Positions 26,917-34,784 of a stretch of DNA of 64,000 bases are shown here, piece by piece. Each line of letters opens with the position of its first letter. Positions within the stretch are counted from its first letter, which is position 1. A program made the translations under genes and the position numbers. Source of the stretch: Pedobacter rhodius (lineage in GTDB: Bacteria > Bacteroidota > Bacteroidia > Sphingobacteriales > Sphingobacteriaceae); assembly GCF_027213645.1 (NCBI RefSeq), contig NZ_JAPWGL010000004.1, positions 124,001-188,000 of the forward strand, given 5' to 3'. Below the pieces are notes generated by a model, which had not been told where the DNA came from, ran no database searches, and worked only from the letters and a program-made list of their open reading frames with translations.

Positions 26917-27537
26917 TTAATATTCGAATTTTGGCAACGAAAGCTTGAATTTAACTGCAACAATTCTAAATATAAAAATAAAGGCGACCACAGCAAGTTT
27001 AGCAATTACGCTCTCTACATTAATTAGAATTAGCAAATAATACAGCAAGCCACCCAAAATACAAGCCGATGCATATATTTCTCGCCTGAATACCAGCGGA
27101 ATTGTATTTAACAAAGTATCTCTGATAATACCTCCAAAACAGCCTGTAATGGTGCCAAGGGCAATACAAATACCAGGATTTAAGCCGAAAGCAATTCCTT
27201 TAAGTAAACCAACCATGGTAAAGAGTCCTAAACCTAAACTATCGAATAAAAACAGCGTAATTTTCATTTTCTGCACATGAGTTTTAAAAAACATGGTTAT
27301 CAGCGCGGTAAATAATATTACTAAACAAGTTTGCATATCTCGCATCCAGGCAACAGGCGTATCGCCAATTAGCAAATCTCTGACAGTACCGCCACCAATT
27401 GCAGTTACAAAAGCAATAATTAGTACGCCAAATGGGTCGAGTTTACGTTGCATTGCAGTAAAAGTACCTGAAATGGCAAAGGCAATGGTTCCCAAAACCT
27501 CAATAACTTCTGATGTAGAAATATTATAATTCCCCAT
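26917..27537 (-). CDS. TRIC/UPF0126 family membrane protein (cation channel type)
   Basis: A 206-aa membrane protein with about seven hydrophobic helices built from two repeats: IAFAISGTFTAMQRKLDPFGVLIIAFVTAIGGGTVRDLLIG in outline, and a second glycine-rich repeat with CFGGIIRDTLL. This is the UPF0126/YadS family, now known as prokaryotic trimeric intracellular cation (TRIC) channels, which conduct K+. The GGGTVRD and GGIIRD motifs are diagnostic. Its start overlaps the end of the upstream minus-strand gene by 14 bp, so the two are translated from one message. Confidence 0.9.
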   Translation of the reverse strand: MGNYNISTSEVIEVLGTIAFAISGTFTAMQRKLDPFGVLIIAFVTAIGGGTVRDLLIGDTPVAWMRDMQTCLVILFTALITMFFKTHVQKMKITLFLFDSLGLGLFTMVGLLKGIAFGLNPGICIALGTITGCFGGIIRDTLLNTIPLVFRREIYASACILGGLLYYLLILINVESVIAKLAVVAFIFIFRIVAVKFKLSLPKFEY

Positions 27538-29608
27538 TTCGTTTACGCAAAAACCATTCTATACTTAATAAAACCAATATCAACCCGAACAGCCATTTTA
27601 TATTAATGAGTTCATTGTACTTACGGTCTTCGTAGCTGATGGTTTTAATGTTCTCATTTTTTAGGATTTCATCAGCAATTTTTAATAAATCGGCCGGCAT
27701 GAAAAGCTTTCCCTTGCTTTGCTTGGAAATCGTATTTAGTAACTGATGATTGGCCGTAGTTTGCTGATATTCGGCAATTAAAGCATTCACATAAAAAAGA
27801 CCCGCAGCGGCAAATTTTTGTCCGCCTAACGAAGTATTAGCCGTATAAGAATAATTTCCTGCGGGCATTGCCCCGGCATCGAGCTGATAAGCATTTTCCG
27901 TTCTGGAGAAAACATAATTGAAAACCTTGCCGGCTTCATTTTTAACCTGCAAGTTCACTTCCGATTCATTTACCGGCTGATAACTTTCGTTGTAAAGCGT
28001 GCCGTTGAATTGGACAGATTCATTTTCATCATAAGCAGATCTAGATGTAAAAACCTTAAATCTTCGCTTATCATCCTTTACAGAAAGGTATTGAACGGTT
28101 TTGGAAATCAAATCGTTCAAGCTTGATGGTTCGCTTTCATTTTCAGCGGCCGATAACTTCCAACGCCATAAACCCTCTCCCATTAAATAACCCGCTTTTA
28201 AGCCATTTTCATTCGTAAAAAACAACAATGGTTGTTGTGTAACTACTTTTCCGATACGCTGATTGAAAATTGGCGTAGCACCGGCATTTACCGTTAACCT
28301 ACCGAATGGCATTAGCAATGGGTCGAAAGTGGAAAATTGTTTTTTGTCTTCTTCAGATAAGTTAAAACTTGTAAAACCATTGGAAAAATCGGGATAAACT
28401 TCCTGAAGGGAACCATTTGCAGCACTCAAATTAACCTGATTCTGAATTCGGTTAAAGGCATTCAAGTTACTTTGTGCACCCAAAATATACCAGATGGGTT
28501 TCTTTAAACCCGTTACTTTCTGTAAAAAAGAAGTTGAGATGTTTTGAGCATCAGGTAACTGGTACAACACAATTAAATCAAATTTAGATGGGTCGGTCGA
28601 GCTTAAGTCATCAGCGAGAACAAGTTTAGCCTCATAATGCTTGTTAAGTGAAATTGCCTCTTTTAAAACAGCCAAATCGGGATGCGGGGCCGCTGCAGCT
28701 AACAATACTTTTTGCCTGCCGTCAATTACCTCAATATAAAAAGTTTGTGAATTATTTTTGGTGGTCATTTCGTTTGGCAGCGTGCCTAACTGAACGGTAT
28801 ATTTCTGCATGCCAATTTTACCGGCATGCAGTTTCACAGGAATGGTTTTCACAAAGGAATTTCCGGCAATAGTAATATTTTGTTGTTCAACTTTTGCTCC
28901 ATTCTGACTAACTGTTAAAGCCGTATTTTCGCTTTCACTTTGAAAGGCCTGAACCTGCACTTCAATGGTAAAATCATCGTCCAGATAGACGATGTTATTA
29001 TAGTTGATGTTAGAAATTAAAACGTCCCGTTTGGGAATGCCGTCGCCCAAAGCAATAGTATAAATCGGCGCATTTATTTGGTTGATGATGTACAAAGGAT
29101 TTCCACCGTGATTAAAAATACCATCCGTTGCCAAAATAACTGCTCCAACATTTCTATTGGCATATTCATCTTTAATCTTTTGAAAAAAAGCACTGGCATC
29201 TGTTAACTTTCCCTGGTTTTTGAAATCAAATCCATCGGCTACGGAGTCGCCAAAATTGTAGGTTTTTACTTCATACTTATCTGATAACTTATCTTTTAAG
29301 ACCTTAAGATGTTGTTCGTATAATTTTTGGTCGAAGCCAGCTGCTTTAACCTGACCAACAGATAGAGAATTATCTTGCCCTATGATGATAACCGGCCTGT
29401 CAAAGGTGTAATTAAGGGTTTTGATTAATGGTGCAAAAATAAGCCAGGCGATAGCTGTTACTGCAATAATCCTAAGTGCCGTTAAGCCATATTGTAATTT
29501 TTTATCGAGATTTTTGTTACCCCGATACAGCAACCATGCATATAAAACACCCAAAGCAAGGCAACCCAGAAAATACAAAATAGAAGTACCGGCAAAAAAG
29601 CTGTTCAT
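27524..29608 (-). CDS. Membrane protein with von Willebrand A-like domain
   Basis: A 694-aa protein with two N-terminal transmembrane helices (about 7-25 and 40-60), a large central extracytoplasmic part and one C-terminal helix (NIKWLFGLILVLLSIEWFLRKR), a BatA-like overall plan. A vWA-type domain begins with GQDNSLSVGQ, where DNSLS fits the MIDAS DxSxS motif, and continues with ILATDGIFNHGGNPLY. Beta-rich domains follow (about 220-330 and 560-660). Proteins of this kind are widespread in Bacteroidota and usually unnamed. No enzyme motif is visible, and a role in envelope assembly or stress is only inferred. It is translationally coupled to the TRIC gene. Confidence 0.8.
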   Translation of the reverse strand: MNSFFAGTSILYFLGCLALGVLYAWLLYRGNKNLDKKLQYGLTALRIIAVTAIAWLIFAPLIKTLNYTFDRPVIIIGQDNSLSVGQVKAAGFDQKLYEQHLKVLKDKLSDKYEVKTYNFGDSVADGFDFKNQGKLTDASAFFQKIKDEYANRNVGAVILATDGIFNHGGNPLYIINQINAPIYTIALGDGIPKRDVLISNINYNNIVYLDDDFTIEVQVQAFQSESENTALTVSQNGAKVEQQNITIAGNSFVKTIPVKLHAGKIGMQKYTVQLGTLPNEMTTKNNSQTFYIEVIDGRQKVLLAAAAPHPDLAVLKEAISLNKHYEAKLVLADDLSSTDPSKFDLIVLYQLPDAQNISTSFLQKVTGLKKPIWYILGAQSNLNAFNRIQNQVNLSAANGSLQEVYPDFSNGFTSFNLSEEDKKQFSTFDPLLMPFGRLTVNAGATPIFNQRIGKVVTQQPLLFFTNENGLKAGYLMGEGLWRWKLSAAENESEPSSLNDLISKTVQYLSVKDDKRRFKVFTSRSAYDENESVQFNGTLYNESYQPVNESEVNLQVKNEAGKVFNYVFSRTENAYQLDAGAMPAGNYSYTANTSLGGQKFAAAGLFYVNALIAEYQQTTANHQLLNTISKQSKGKLFMPADLLKIADEILKNENIKTISYEDRKYNELINIKWLFGLILVLLSIEWFLRKRNGEL

Positions 29609-29997
29609 ATTTTATAAAGATGCTAATTTTGTTATTAACCGCAAAGGAAGCCAAGAATTTACGTAAAGAAAGGTACATCAAGCTTTTTACCACAGAGGGC
29701 ACAAAGGAATACACAGAGATATACTCACCAATTTAACTTGGCGTTCTCGTGCTTTTGTGATTGCAAAAATATCTATGTAGGCCGTGGTGAAATCAATAAT
29801 TTCTTAGCTTTAACCAAAGCAAATTTGCTGTTAACCGCAAAAACCACAAATTATTTACCACAAAGGGCACAAAGATATACACAGAGTATCACAGAGAAAA
29901 GTGCAAAGCCTAACTTAGTGCTCTCTGTGCATAGCACAAATTTAAAATCTCCGTGTTCTCTGTGGTTAAATAACTAGCTTTAACTAAAGTAAATTTT
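29609..29997. other. Repeat-filled intergenic region (ccacagagggcaca words)
   Basis: No gene is supported here. The open frame at 29738-29977 is made of repeat. Arrays of ccacaga, gggcaca and acacaga words, largely in 7-nt phase, run at 29691-29722 and 29855-29905. The complementary words (ctctgtg, ctctgtggtta) appear at 29920-29968, so the region could fold back on itself. Related words recur at 52609 and near 62938. Confidence 0.7.
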
Positions 29998-30732
29998 ATG
30001 AAATTAATCTGTTTAACGTTTTTATTATCACTCAGCATAATGGCGAATTCACAAAATAATTTCAAGGCGACTCAAATCAAATTTGAAAGAGTAGAAAAAG
30101 CTTATAATGAAAAATGGGAAACTTTACAAAAATTTATCAAGGCAGCTGGCTATAGTACTGATTTTTCAATGCTGATAAATGCTTATAAAGCAGAGGGAAA
30201 ATTAGAAATTTGGTTAAAAGATAAATCAGACAAGACTTATTCGCTATTCAGAACCTACGATTTTTGTGCGCACTCGGGTACATTAGGTCCGAAAGTGATA
30301 GAGGGCGACGGACAAACACCCGAAGGATTTTATTACATCAATGTATTCAATCCGATGAGTAGTTTCCATTTATCGCTCGGTGTAAATTATCCAAATTCAG
30401 TTGATTCTGTCAGAACCGGAAAAGACAGAAAAACTGGTGGCGACATTTACATCCACGGCAATTGTGTAACGGTTGGCTGTATTCCTTTAACCGATGAAAA
30501 AATTAAAGAAGTATACATCTTAGGTGTCGAAGCCAGAAATTCTGGTCAGGAAAAAATTCCTGTTAACATTTATCCGTTCAAAATGACGGATGGGAATATG
30601 AGAAAATATGCTGTTCAATTTCCAGCGCAAACCAGTTTTTGGAAAACTTTACAGCCAGGTTATTTGGCTTTTGAAAAAAATCAGCGCGCTGTGGATGTTA
30701 AAGAAGTTAAGGGGAAATATGTCGTAAAATAG
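29998..30732 (+). CDS. L,D-transpeptidase family protein (YafK-like)
   Basis: Exported protein of 244 aa with signal peptide MKLICLTFLLSLSIMANSQ and an L,D-transpeptidase (YkuD) catalytic domain. YFQ/H-type motif residues are visible in DIYIHGNCVTVGCIPLTDE, which supplies the catalytic His and Cys. The family forms or removes 3-3 peptidoglycan cross-links or detaches bound lipoproteins; the YafK/DpaA branch cleaves such links (from memory). The N-terminal FIKAAGYSTDFSMLINAYKAEGKLEIWLKDK matches that branch. It is transcribed alone; convergent fabG follows across a repeat. Confidence 0.88.
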   Translation: MKLICLTFLLSLSIMANSQNNFKATQIKFERVEKAYNEKWETLQKFIKAAGYSTDFSMLINAYKAEGKLEIWLKDKSDKTYSLFRTYDFCAHSGTLGPKVIEGDGQTPEGFYYINVFNPMSSFHLSLGVNYPNSVDSVRTGKDRKTGGDIYIHGNCVTVGCIPLTDEKIKEVYILGVEARNSGQEKIPVNIYPFKMTDGNMRKYAVQFPAQTSFWKTLQPGYLAFEKNQRAVDVKEVKGKYVVK

Positions 30733-30742
30733 TTAAAATGTT

Positions 30743-30808
30743 AAAGGTTGGAACGTTGCAAGTTCTGAATCCAAAACCTTTCAACCTTCCAACCGTCAAT
30801 TTTTCAAC
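30743..30808. repeat. Convergent intergenic repeat (aacctttcaacctt words)
   Basis: ggttggaa at 30746-30753 pairs with ttccaacc at 30787-30794. The right half is a 7-nt-phased run (aaccttt, caacctt, ccaaccg, tcaattt, ttcaacc). It lies between the L,D-transpeptidase and fabG stop codons and may serve as a bidirectional transcription end. Confidence 0.65.
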
Positions 30809-30814
30809 CCGCTT

Positions 30815-31558
30815 CTATAGCATTCCGCCGCAAACCGATAAAGTTTGTCCGGTTACATAGGCACTCATATCTGAAGCTAAGAAAACACAAACATTTGCTA
30901 TATCTTCCGTTTCGCCAGCACGTTTAAGTGGAATATCTTTCTCCCAACCTGCAACAACTGCGGGGTCTAAAACCTCTGTCATTTCGGTACGGATAAAACC
31001 CGGAGCAACGACGTTAGCACGGATATTTCTTGAACCCAGTTCTTTAGCAACAGATTTTGTGAAACCAATGATACCAGCTTTTGATGCAGCATAATTCGCT
31101 TGCCCGGCGTTACCCGTAACCCCAACTACAGAACTCATATTAATGAAAACACCTTTGCGGGCTTTCATCATAATTTTCGATGCTGCTTTGGTTACGTTGA
31201 ATATAGACTTTAAGTTGATGTTAATTACATCATCCCAGTTCTCTTCACTCATGCGCATAAGCAAACCATCTTTGGTTATTCCAGCGTTATTTACCACAAT
31301 ATCGATGGTTCCAAATTCGGCAACCACATCATTGATTAATTGCTCTGCCTGGTCGAATTTTGATGCATCAGAACGGTAACCTTTAACTTTTGTTCCGAAG
31401 CTTTGCAATTCCTGTTCCAACGCCTCGCCTTTTTCTACTGATGATAAGTATGTGAATGCAACGTTAGCACCTTGCTCAGCAAATTTTTCAGCTATTTTAC
31501 GACCAATACCTTTCGATGCGCCTGTAATTAATGCTGTTTTTCCTTCTAATAATTTCAT
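30815..31558 (-). CDS. fabG: 3-oxoacyl-[acyl-carrier-protein] reductase
   Basis: NADPH-dependent reductase of type II fatty acid synthesis, 247 aa, classical SDR. TGASKGIGRKIAEKFAEQGA (12-31) is the cofactor motif and NNAGITKDGLLMRM follows. The catalytic triad is Ser in NMSSVVGVTGNAGQANYAASKAG with Tyr and Lys in the YAASK of the same segment. NVVAPGFIRTEMTE and SDMSAYVTGQTLSVCGGML complete the FabG signature. It lies 65 bp after the VOC gene. The gap carries a 12-bp direct repeat (tgttgtaaagtt at 31566 and 31591). Confidence 0.94.
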   Translation of the reverse strand: MKLLEGKTALITGASKGIGRKIAEKFAEQGANVAFTYLSSVEKGEALEQELQSFGTKVKGYRSDASKFDQAEQLINDVVAEFGTIDIVVNNAGITKDGLLMRMSEENWDDVININLKSIFNVTKAASKIMMKARKGVFINMSSVVGVTGNAGQANYAASKAGIIGFTKSVAKELGSRNIRANVVAPGFIRTEMTEVLDPAVVAGWEKDIPLKRAGETEDIANVCVFLASDMSAYVTGQTLSVCGGML

Positions 31559-31623
31559 TATGAAATGTTGTAAAGTTGAAATATTTTTAATGTTGTAAAG
31601 TTATAATTTAAAGCAATATAAGA

Positions 31624-31992
31624 TTATGCTTTTTTCTGACTAAGCTGAAAAACGTTCCCTTCAATATCTTCTCCATCGCAAAAAAGGAAATCTATATTTT
31701 CAAAAGACTTAACGCTTTCCATTTTAACCCCTTTTTCTATTAACTTTTTGCGGCAATCTTCAATATCTTTATCAATACTAAAAACTAATTTAGTATTACT
31801 TTCTGCTTTAAAAGGAATTTCTTTTCTGAATGATTCTCCTATTTTATGAAATGCAATTTCCAACGACCCTGAATTGAAAACTAACCATTCTCCTTCTATT
31901 TCCTCGATTAACGGAAAATTAAATATGGATTGATAAAAAGCCTTTAATCCATCAATATCATTACCAAATAAAATTATTCTGCTCAATATCAT
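31624..31992 (-). CDS. VOC family (glyoxalase/bleomycin-resistance-like) protein
   Basis: Small single-domain vicinal-oxygen-chelate protein of 122 aa. The beta-alpha-beta-beta-beta pattern is visible: RIILFGNDIDGLKAFYQSIFNFPLIEE, then WLVFNSGSLEIAFHKIG, then TKLVFSIDKDIEDCRKKLIEKGVKME and FLFCDGEDIEGNVFQLSQ. His and Glu candidate metal ligands are present in the first half, but the activity cannot be predicted; members include isomerases, dioxygenases and binding proteins. It starts 6 bp after agmatine deiminase, so the two are translated together. Confidence 0.85.
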   Translation of the reverse strand: MILSRIILFGNDIDGLKAFYQSIFNFPLIEEIEGEWLVFNSGSLEIAFHKIGESFRKEIPFKAESNTKLVFSIDKDIEDCRKKLIEKGVKMESVKSFENIDFLFCDGEDIEGNVFQLSQKKA

Positions 31993-31998
31993 AGTGAT

Positions 31999-33078
31999 TT
32001 ACTTTTCCGCAGGTTCCTGCTGGCTCAAACAGTGAAAACTGCCCAGCCCCCAGATAATATCAACTGAATTAATACCGATAACCTTTCTATCCGGGAAACA
32101 ACCCTGAATAATATCCAAAGCTTTCTGATCGTTTATATCATTAAAAACCGGCACAATTACGGCAGCGTTAGCGATGTAAAAGTTTGCATAAGATGCCGGT
32201 AAACGCGTATCATCATAAATAACCGGCGATGGCATTGGCAACTCAATAATATTTAACGGGCGACCGTCCTTCAATTTCATTGCTTTCAGGGCCTCTAAAT
32301 TCTCTTGCAATAAAACATAGTTTTCATCCAACGGGTTGCTCTCTACAACCGTTAAAACGGTATCTTCATTCACGAAACGCGTGATGTCGTCGATGTGACC
32401 GTCCGTATCATCGCCTACTATTCCGTCACCCAGCCATAAAACCTGTTCCTGACCATAATATTCAAGTAAGTATTTTTCAATCTGTTCTTTGGTTAAATGC
32501 GGATTACGATTTTCGTTTAATAAGCAAGCTGTTGTGGTTAAAATCGTTCCGGCGCCGTTAAATTCCACCGAACCGCCTTCCATCACAATATCAGGTGTAA
32601 ATAACGGCAACTTGAAATGTTTAGCAATTTTGGTTGGCACCACGTCGTCCAAATCAAACGGCGGGTATTTCCCACCCCAGGCGTTGTAACCCCAATCTAC
32701 TACGGCTTTCTCATTTCCTTTCAACACAAACGCCGGACCATGGTCACGGCACCAGGCATCGTTCGTTTCATTGAAATAAAATTCAACCTGGCTTAAGTCG
32801 GCATCAACTTTGGTTAATTCAGAAACAGCAAAAGCTTTCATTTCTTCATTTTTAATATTGATTCGCACTTTTTCGCCTTCGGCCACGGCTTTGATAAATT
32901 GGCAATATGGCTTATAAATGGTTTCGATTTTTCCTGGCCAGCTTGCCTCTTTGTATGGCCAGCTTAACCAGGTTGCTTCGTGTCTGGCCCATTCAGCAGG
33001 GAAAGCATATCCCTGTTGCTTTGGAGAATAATCGAATTGATTGATATTTAATGTTGGTTTTGGAGGAAGTTGTGACAT
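31999..33078 (-). CDS. aguA: Agmatine deiminase
   Basis: Converts agmatine to N-carbamoylputrescine in the arginine-to-putrescine route. It is 359 aa, of the peptidyl-arginine-deiminase-like fold. Conserved segments are WARHEATWLSWP, NDAWCRDHGPAFV, EGGSVEFNGAGTILTT, the catalytic GDDTDGHIDDITRFV (Asp, His) and the C-terminal GLGSFHCLSQQ with the catalytic Cys. The next enzyme of the pathway, N-carbamoylputrescine amidase, is encoded just upstream (33734-34609). The pair is interrupted by a four-helix-bundle pseudogene and its repeats, so the two may no longer share one transcript. Confidence 0.96.
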   Translation of the reverse strand: MSQLPPKPTLNINQFDYSPKQQGYAFPAEWARHEATWLSWPYKEASWPGKIETIYKPYCQFIKAVAEGEKVRINIKNEEMKAFAVSELTKVDADLSQVEFYFNETNDAWCRDHGPAFVLKGNEKAVVDWGYNAWGGKYPPFDLDDVVPTKIAKHFKLPLFTPDIVMEGGSVEFNGAGTILTTTACLLNENRNPHLTKEQIEKYLLEYYGQEQVLWLGDGIVGDDTDGHIDDITRFVNEDTVLTVVESNPLDENYVLLQENLEALKAMKLKDGRPLNIIELPMPSPVIYDDTRLPASYANFYIANAAVIVPVFNDINDQKALDIIQGCFPDRKVIGINSVDIIWGLGSFHCLSQQEPAEK

Positions 33079-33126
33079 ATTTTTTTAATCCGAATTCGGA
33101 TGTCTAAGGTTCATGTTTATTAATTA

Positions 33127-33200
33127 GTCCGAAAGTCAGGGGTCCGAGGTCGGAAGATATTATTTGCTAAAAGTCCGAAGTCAAATGTCAGAAGTCGGAA
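33127..33200. repeat. Array of gtccgaa/gtcggaa words, left of the four-helix gene
   Basis: Two pairs of 14-bp units based on gtccgaagtc are seen: one at about 33127-33156 with an extra base, one at 33173-33200 (gtccgaagtcaaat, gtcagaagtcggaa). Each pair is followed by agatatta. The array lies between the aguA start and the end of the four-helix-bundle pseudogene. Confidence 0.75.
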
Positions 33201-33224
33201 GATATTATATTTCATGAGTTCTTT

Positions 33225-33577
33225 TTATTCCAAAGATTTGATTAAAGCAGAAATCATTATCAAGATTTCTTCGCAGGATTGGTAGTGTTTCTTAAAAATC
33301 TCCTCAGTAATATATCCACGCCTATTGCCAAATGCAAACAATTTACAACCTCAATATCTGACCTCAACGAATAGCGTAAAAACTTCTTGAACTCCGGGTT
33401 ACTTTGCCCAGTACTTCCTTCAGCAATATTCATCGAGATGGAGTCAGCAGCACGTTTTACCTGAGATGTCAAAACATAAACTTCTTCTTTCGGAAAAGTT
33501 TTAGTCATTTTATCAATCTCATCTGCCAGGTCTAATGCCTTTTGCCAGACTTTTAATTTTTCAAATTTGAATGCCAT
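33225..33577 (-). pseudogene. Four-helix-bundle (S23/IVP-type) gene with a one-base frameshift
   Basis: Minus-strand gene for a protein of the four helix bundle family first known from 23S rRNA intervening sequences. It starts MAFKFEKLKVWQKALDLADE and has the family core SISMNIAEGSTGQS and FKKFLRYSLRSDIEVVNCLHLA. In the open frame it then ends in an unrelated tail and stops at 33260. In the next frame the DNA encodes RGYITEEIFKKHYQ, SCEEILIMISALIKSLE and a stop at 33225-33227. That is the C-terminal helix expected for the family. The total of 353 nt is one short of 118 codons, so one base is missing near 33320-33330. It could be a true mutation, an assembly error or, less likely, programmed frameshifting. 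Confidence 0.82.
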
Positions 33578-33586
33578 GTTAAAAAA

Positions 33587-33628
33587 GTCCGAATTTGGGC
33601 GTCCGAAGTCAGGTGTCCGAAGTCGAAA
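33587..33628. repeat. 14-bp array of gtccgaa words, right of the four-helix gene
   Basis: Three 14-bp units start at 33587, 33601 and 33615, each beginning gtccgaa. They begin 10 bp upstream of the start codon of the four-helix-bundle gene and are direct relatives of the array on its other side. Confidence 0.85.
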
Positions 33629-33700
33629 GATATAAATTTATTAACATCAAATTACAAAATCTTAATCTTCAAACCAAGTTTAACTATTTGGTATTTGCAC

Positions 33701-33727
33701 TCAGACTTCTGACCCCGGTCTTCGGAC
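33701..33727. repeat. Inverted copy of the gtccgaa array
   Basis: On the minus strand the segment reads gtccgaa, gaccggg, gtcagaa, gtctga, so it is the same word family in the opposite direction. It ends 7 bp from the aguB stop codon. With the copies at 33127 and 33587 it makes a bracket around the four-helix-bundle gene. Confidence 0.75.
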
Positions 33728-33733
33728 GAATAA

Positions 33734-34609
33734 CTAATCCCCATCAATATACCTTTTCGTAATCGGCTGATAAGAATCAATTCTTCTATCCCTTAAAAAT
33801 GGCCAGTGTTTACGCATAAAGTCGCTTTGGCTTAAATCTAACTCCACAACTTCCGTTTCTTCCTTATCGTGCGAGGCCAGATAAAGCAGTTTACCCTGTG
33901 CATTTGTTGCGAAACTGCCACCCCAGAACTTCATGGCGCCATCTTGCTCAAATCCTACACGGTTTACACTAACTACCGGAACGCCGTTTGCAACCGAATG
34001 CGAACGTTGGATGGTTTGCCAGGCATTGTACTGGTCCTGATTGGTTTCTTCATCCTGATCAGTTGCCCAGCCAATTGCTGTTGGATAAAACATAATATCA
34101 GCGCCCATTAAAGCGGTAATTCTGGAAGCTTCAGGATACCACTGATCCCAACAAATTAAGATGCCGATTTTAGCGAACTTCGTTTCAAAAACTTTGTAAC
34201 CTAAATCGCCCGGCGTGAAATAAAATTTTTCGTAAAACGCCGGATCATCAGGAATATGCATTTTACGATATTTACCTAAATAAGAACCATCGGCATCTAG
34301 CACAGCTGTGGTATTATGGTATAAACCTTCCGCACGTTTCTCAAATAAAGAAGCAATAATTACCACGTTTAACTCTTTAGCCACAACCTGTAAAGCATCT
34401 GTAGATGGACCCGGAATCGCTTCCGCTAAATCGAAATTGTCATAATCTTCAACGTCGCAGAAATATAAAGAGGTAAAAAGCTCCTGCAAACACACTATCT
34501 GTGCGCCTTTTGCCGCCGCTTCTCTCACTTTCCCTATCGCTTTATCTAAATTTTCCTGCTTATCTTTAGTACAGGTCATTTGTACTAAGCCAACTTTTAC
34601 TTTCTTCAT
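33734..34609 (-). CDS. aguB: N-carbamoylputrescine amidase
   Basis: Hydrolyses N-carbamoylputrescine to putrescine, CO2 and ammonia. It is a nitrilase-superfamily enzyme of 291 aa from the ATG at 34609; a TTG three codons earlier is less likely. The catalytic triad is visible as Glu in IVCLQELFTSLYF, Lys in GKYRKMHIPDDPAFYEKFYF and Cys in IGILICWDQWYPEASR. The FYEKFYFTPGD and ADIMFYPTAIGW segments are typical of plant-type and bacterial AguB. With aguA it completes agmatine use for polyamine synthesis. A TAACTTTG box lies upstream at 34696. Confidence 0.95.
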   Translation of the reverse strand: MKKVKVGLVQMTCTKDKQENLDKAIGKVREAAAKGAQIVCLQELFTSLYFCDVEDYDNFDLAEAIPGPSTDALQVVAKELNVVIIASLFEKRAEGLYHNTTAVLDADGSYLGKYRKMHIPDDPAFYEKFYFTPGDLGYKVFETKFAKIGILICWDQWYPEASRITALMGADIMFYPTAIGWATDQDEETNQDQYNAWQTIQRSHSVANGVPVVSVNRVGFEQDGAMKFWGGSFATNAQGKLLYLASHDKEETEVVELDLSQSDFMRKHWPFLRDRRIDSYQPITKRYIDGD

Positions 34610-34695
34610 GTTTTTCAAAATTATTGAATGATAGAAGGAATGAATGAGCTTGTGATTTTATCTATGCTCACATTCACGCATTCAAAATTATGGCG

Positions 34696-34703
34696 CAAAG
34701 TTA
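34696..34703 (-). promoter_or_regulatory. Bacteroidota -7 box for aguB
   Basis: TAACTTTG on the minus strand, 86 bp upstream of the ATG. A second box, TAATTTTG, lies closer at 34683-34690 and could be an alternative. Confidence 0.5.
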
Positions 34704-34784
34704 CTATTTTGTTTAAAAGTAGAACGGCATAATTGTGTAATAGTTTTTTGAAAAGCAGCGATTGTAATTTGGGGTAATAAAATT

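Noticed and set aside
29738..29977. 79-codon open frame between the vWA-like gene and the L,D-transpeptidase gene
   Set aside because: It is built from ccacaga/gggcaca repeat words and low-complexity DNA, and has no recognisable domain.
33260..33334. Novel C-terminus of the four-helix-bundle protein
   Set aside because: The expected family C-terminus is encoded in the next frame, so the open tail is better explained by a missing base.
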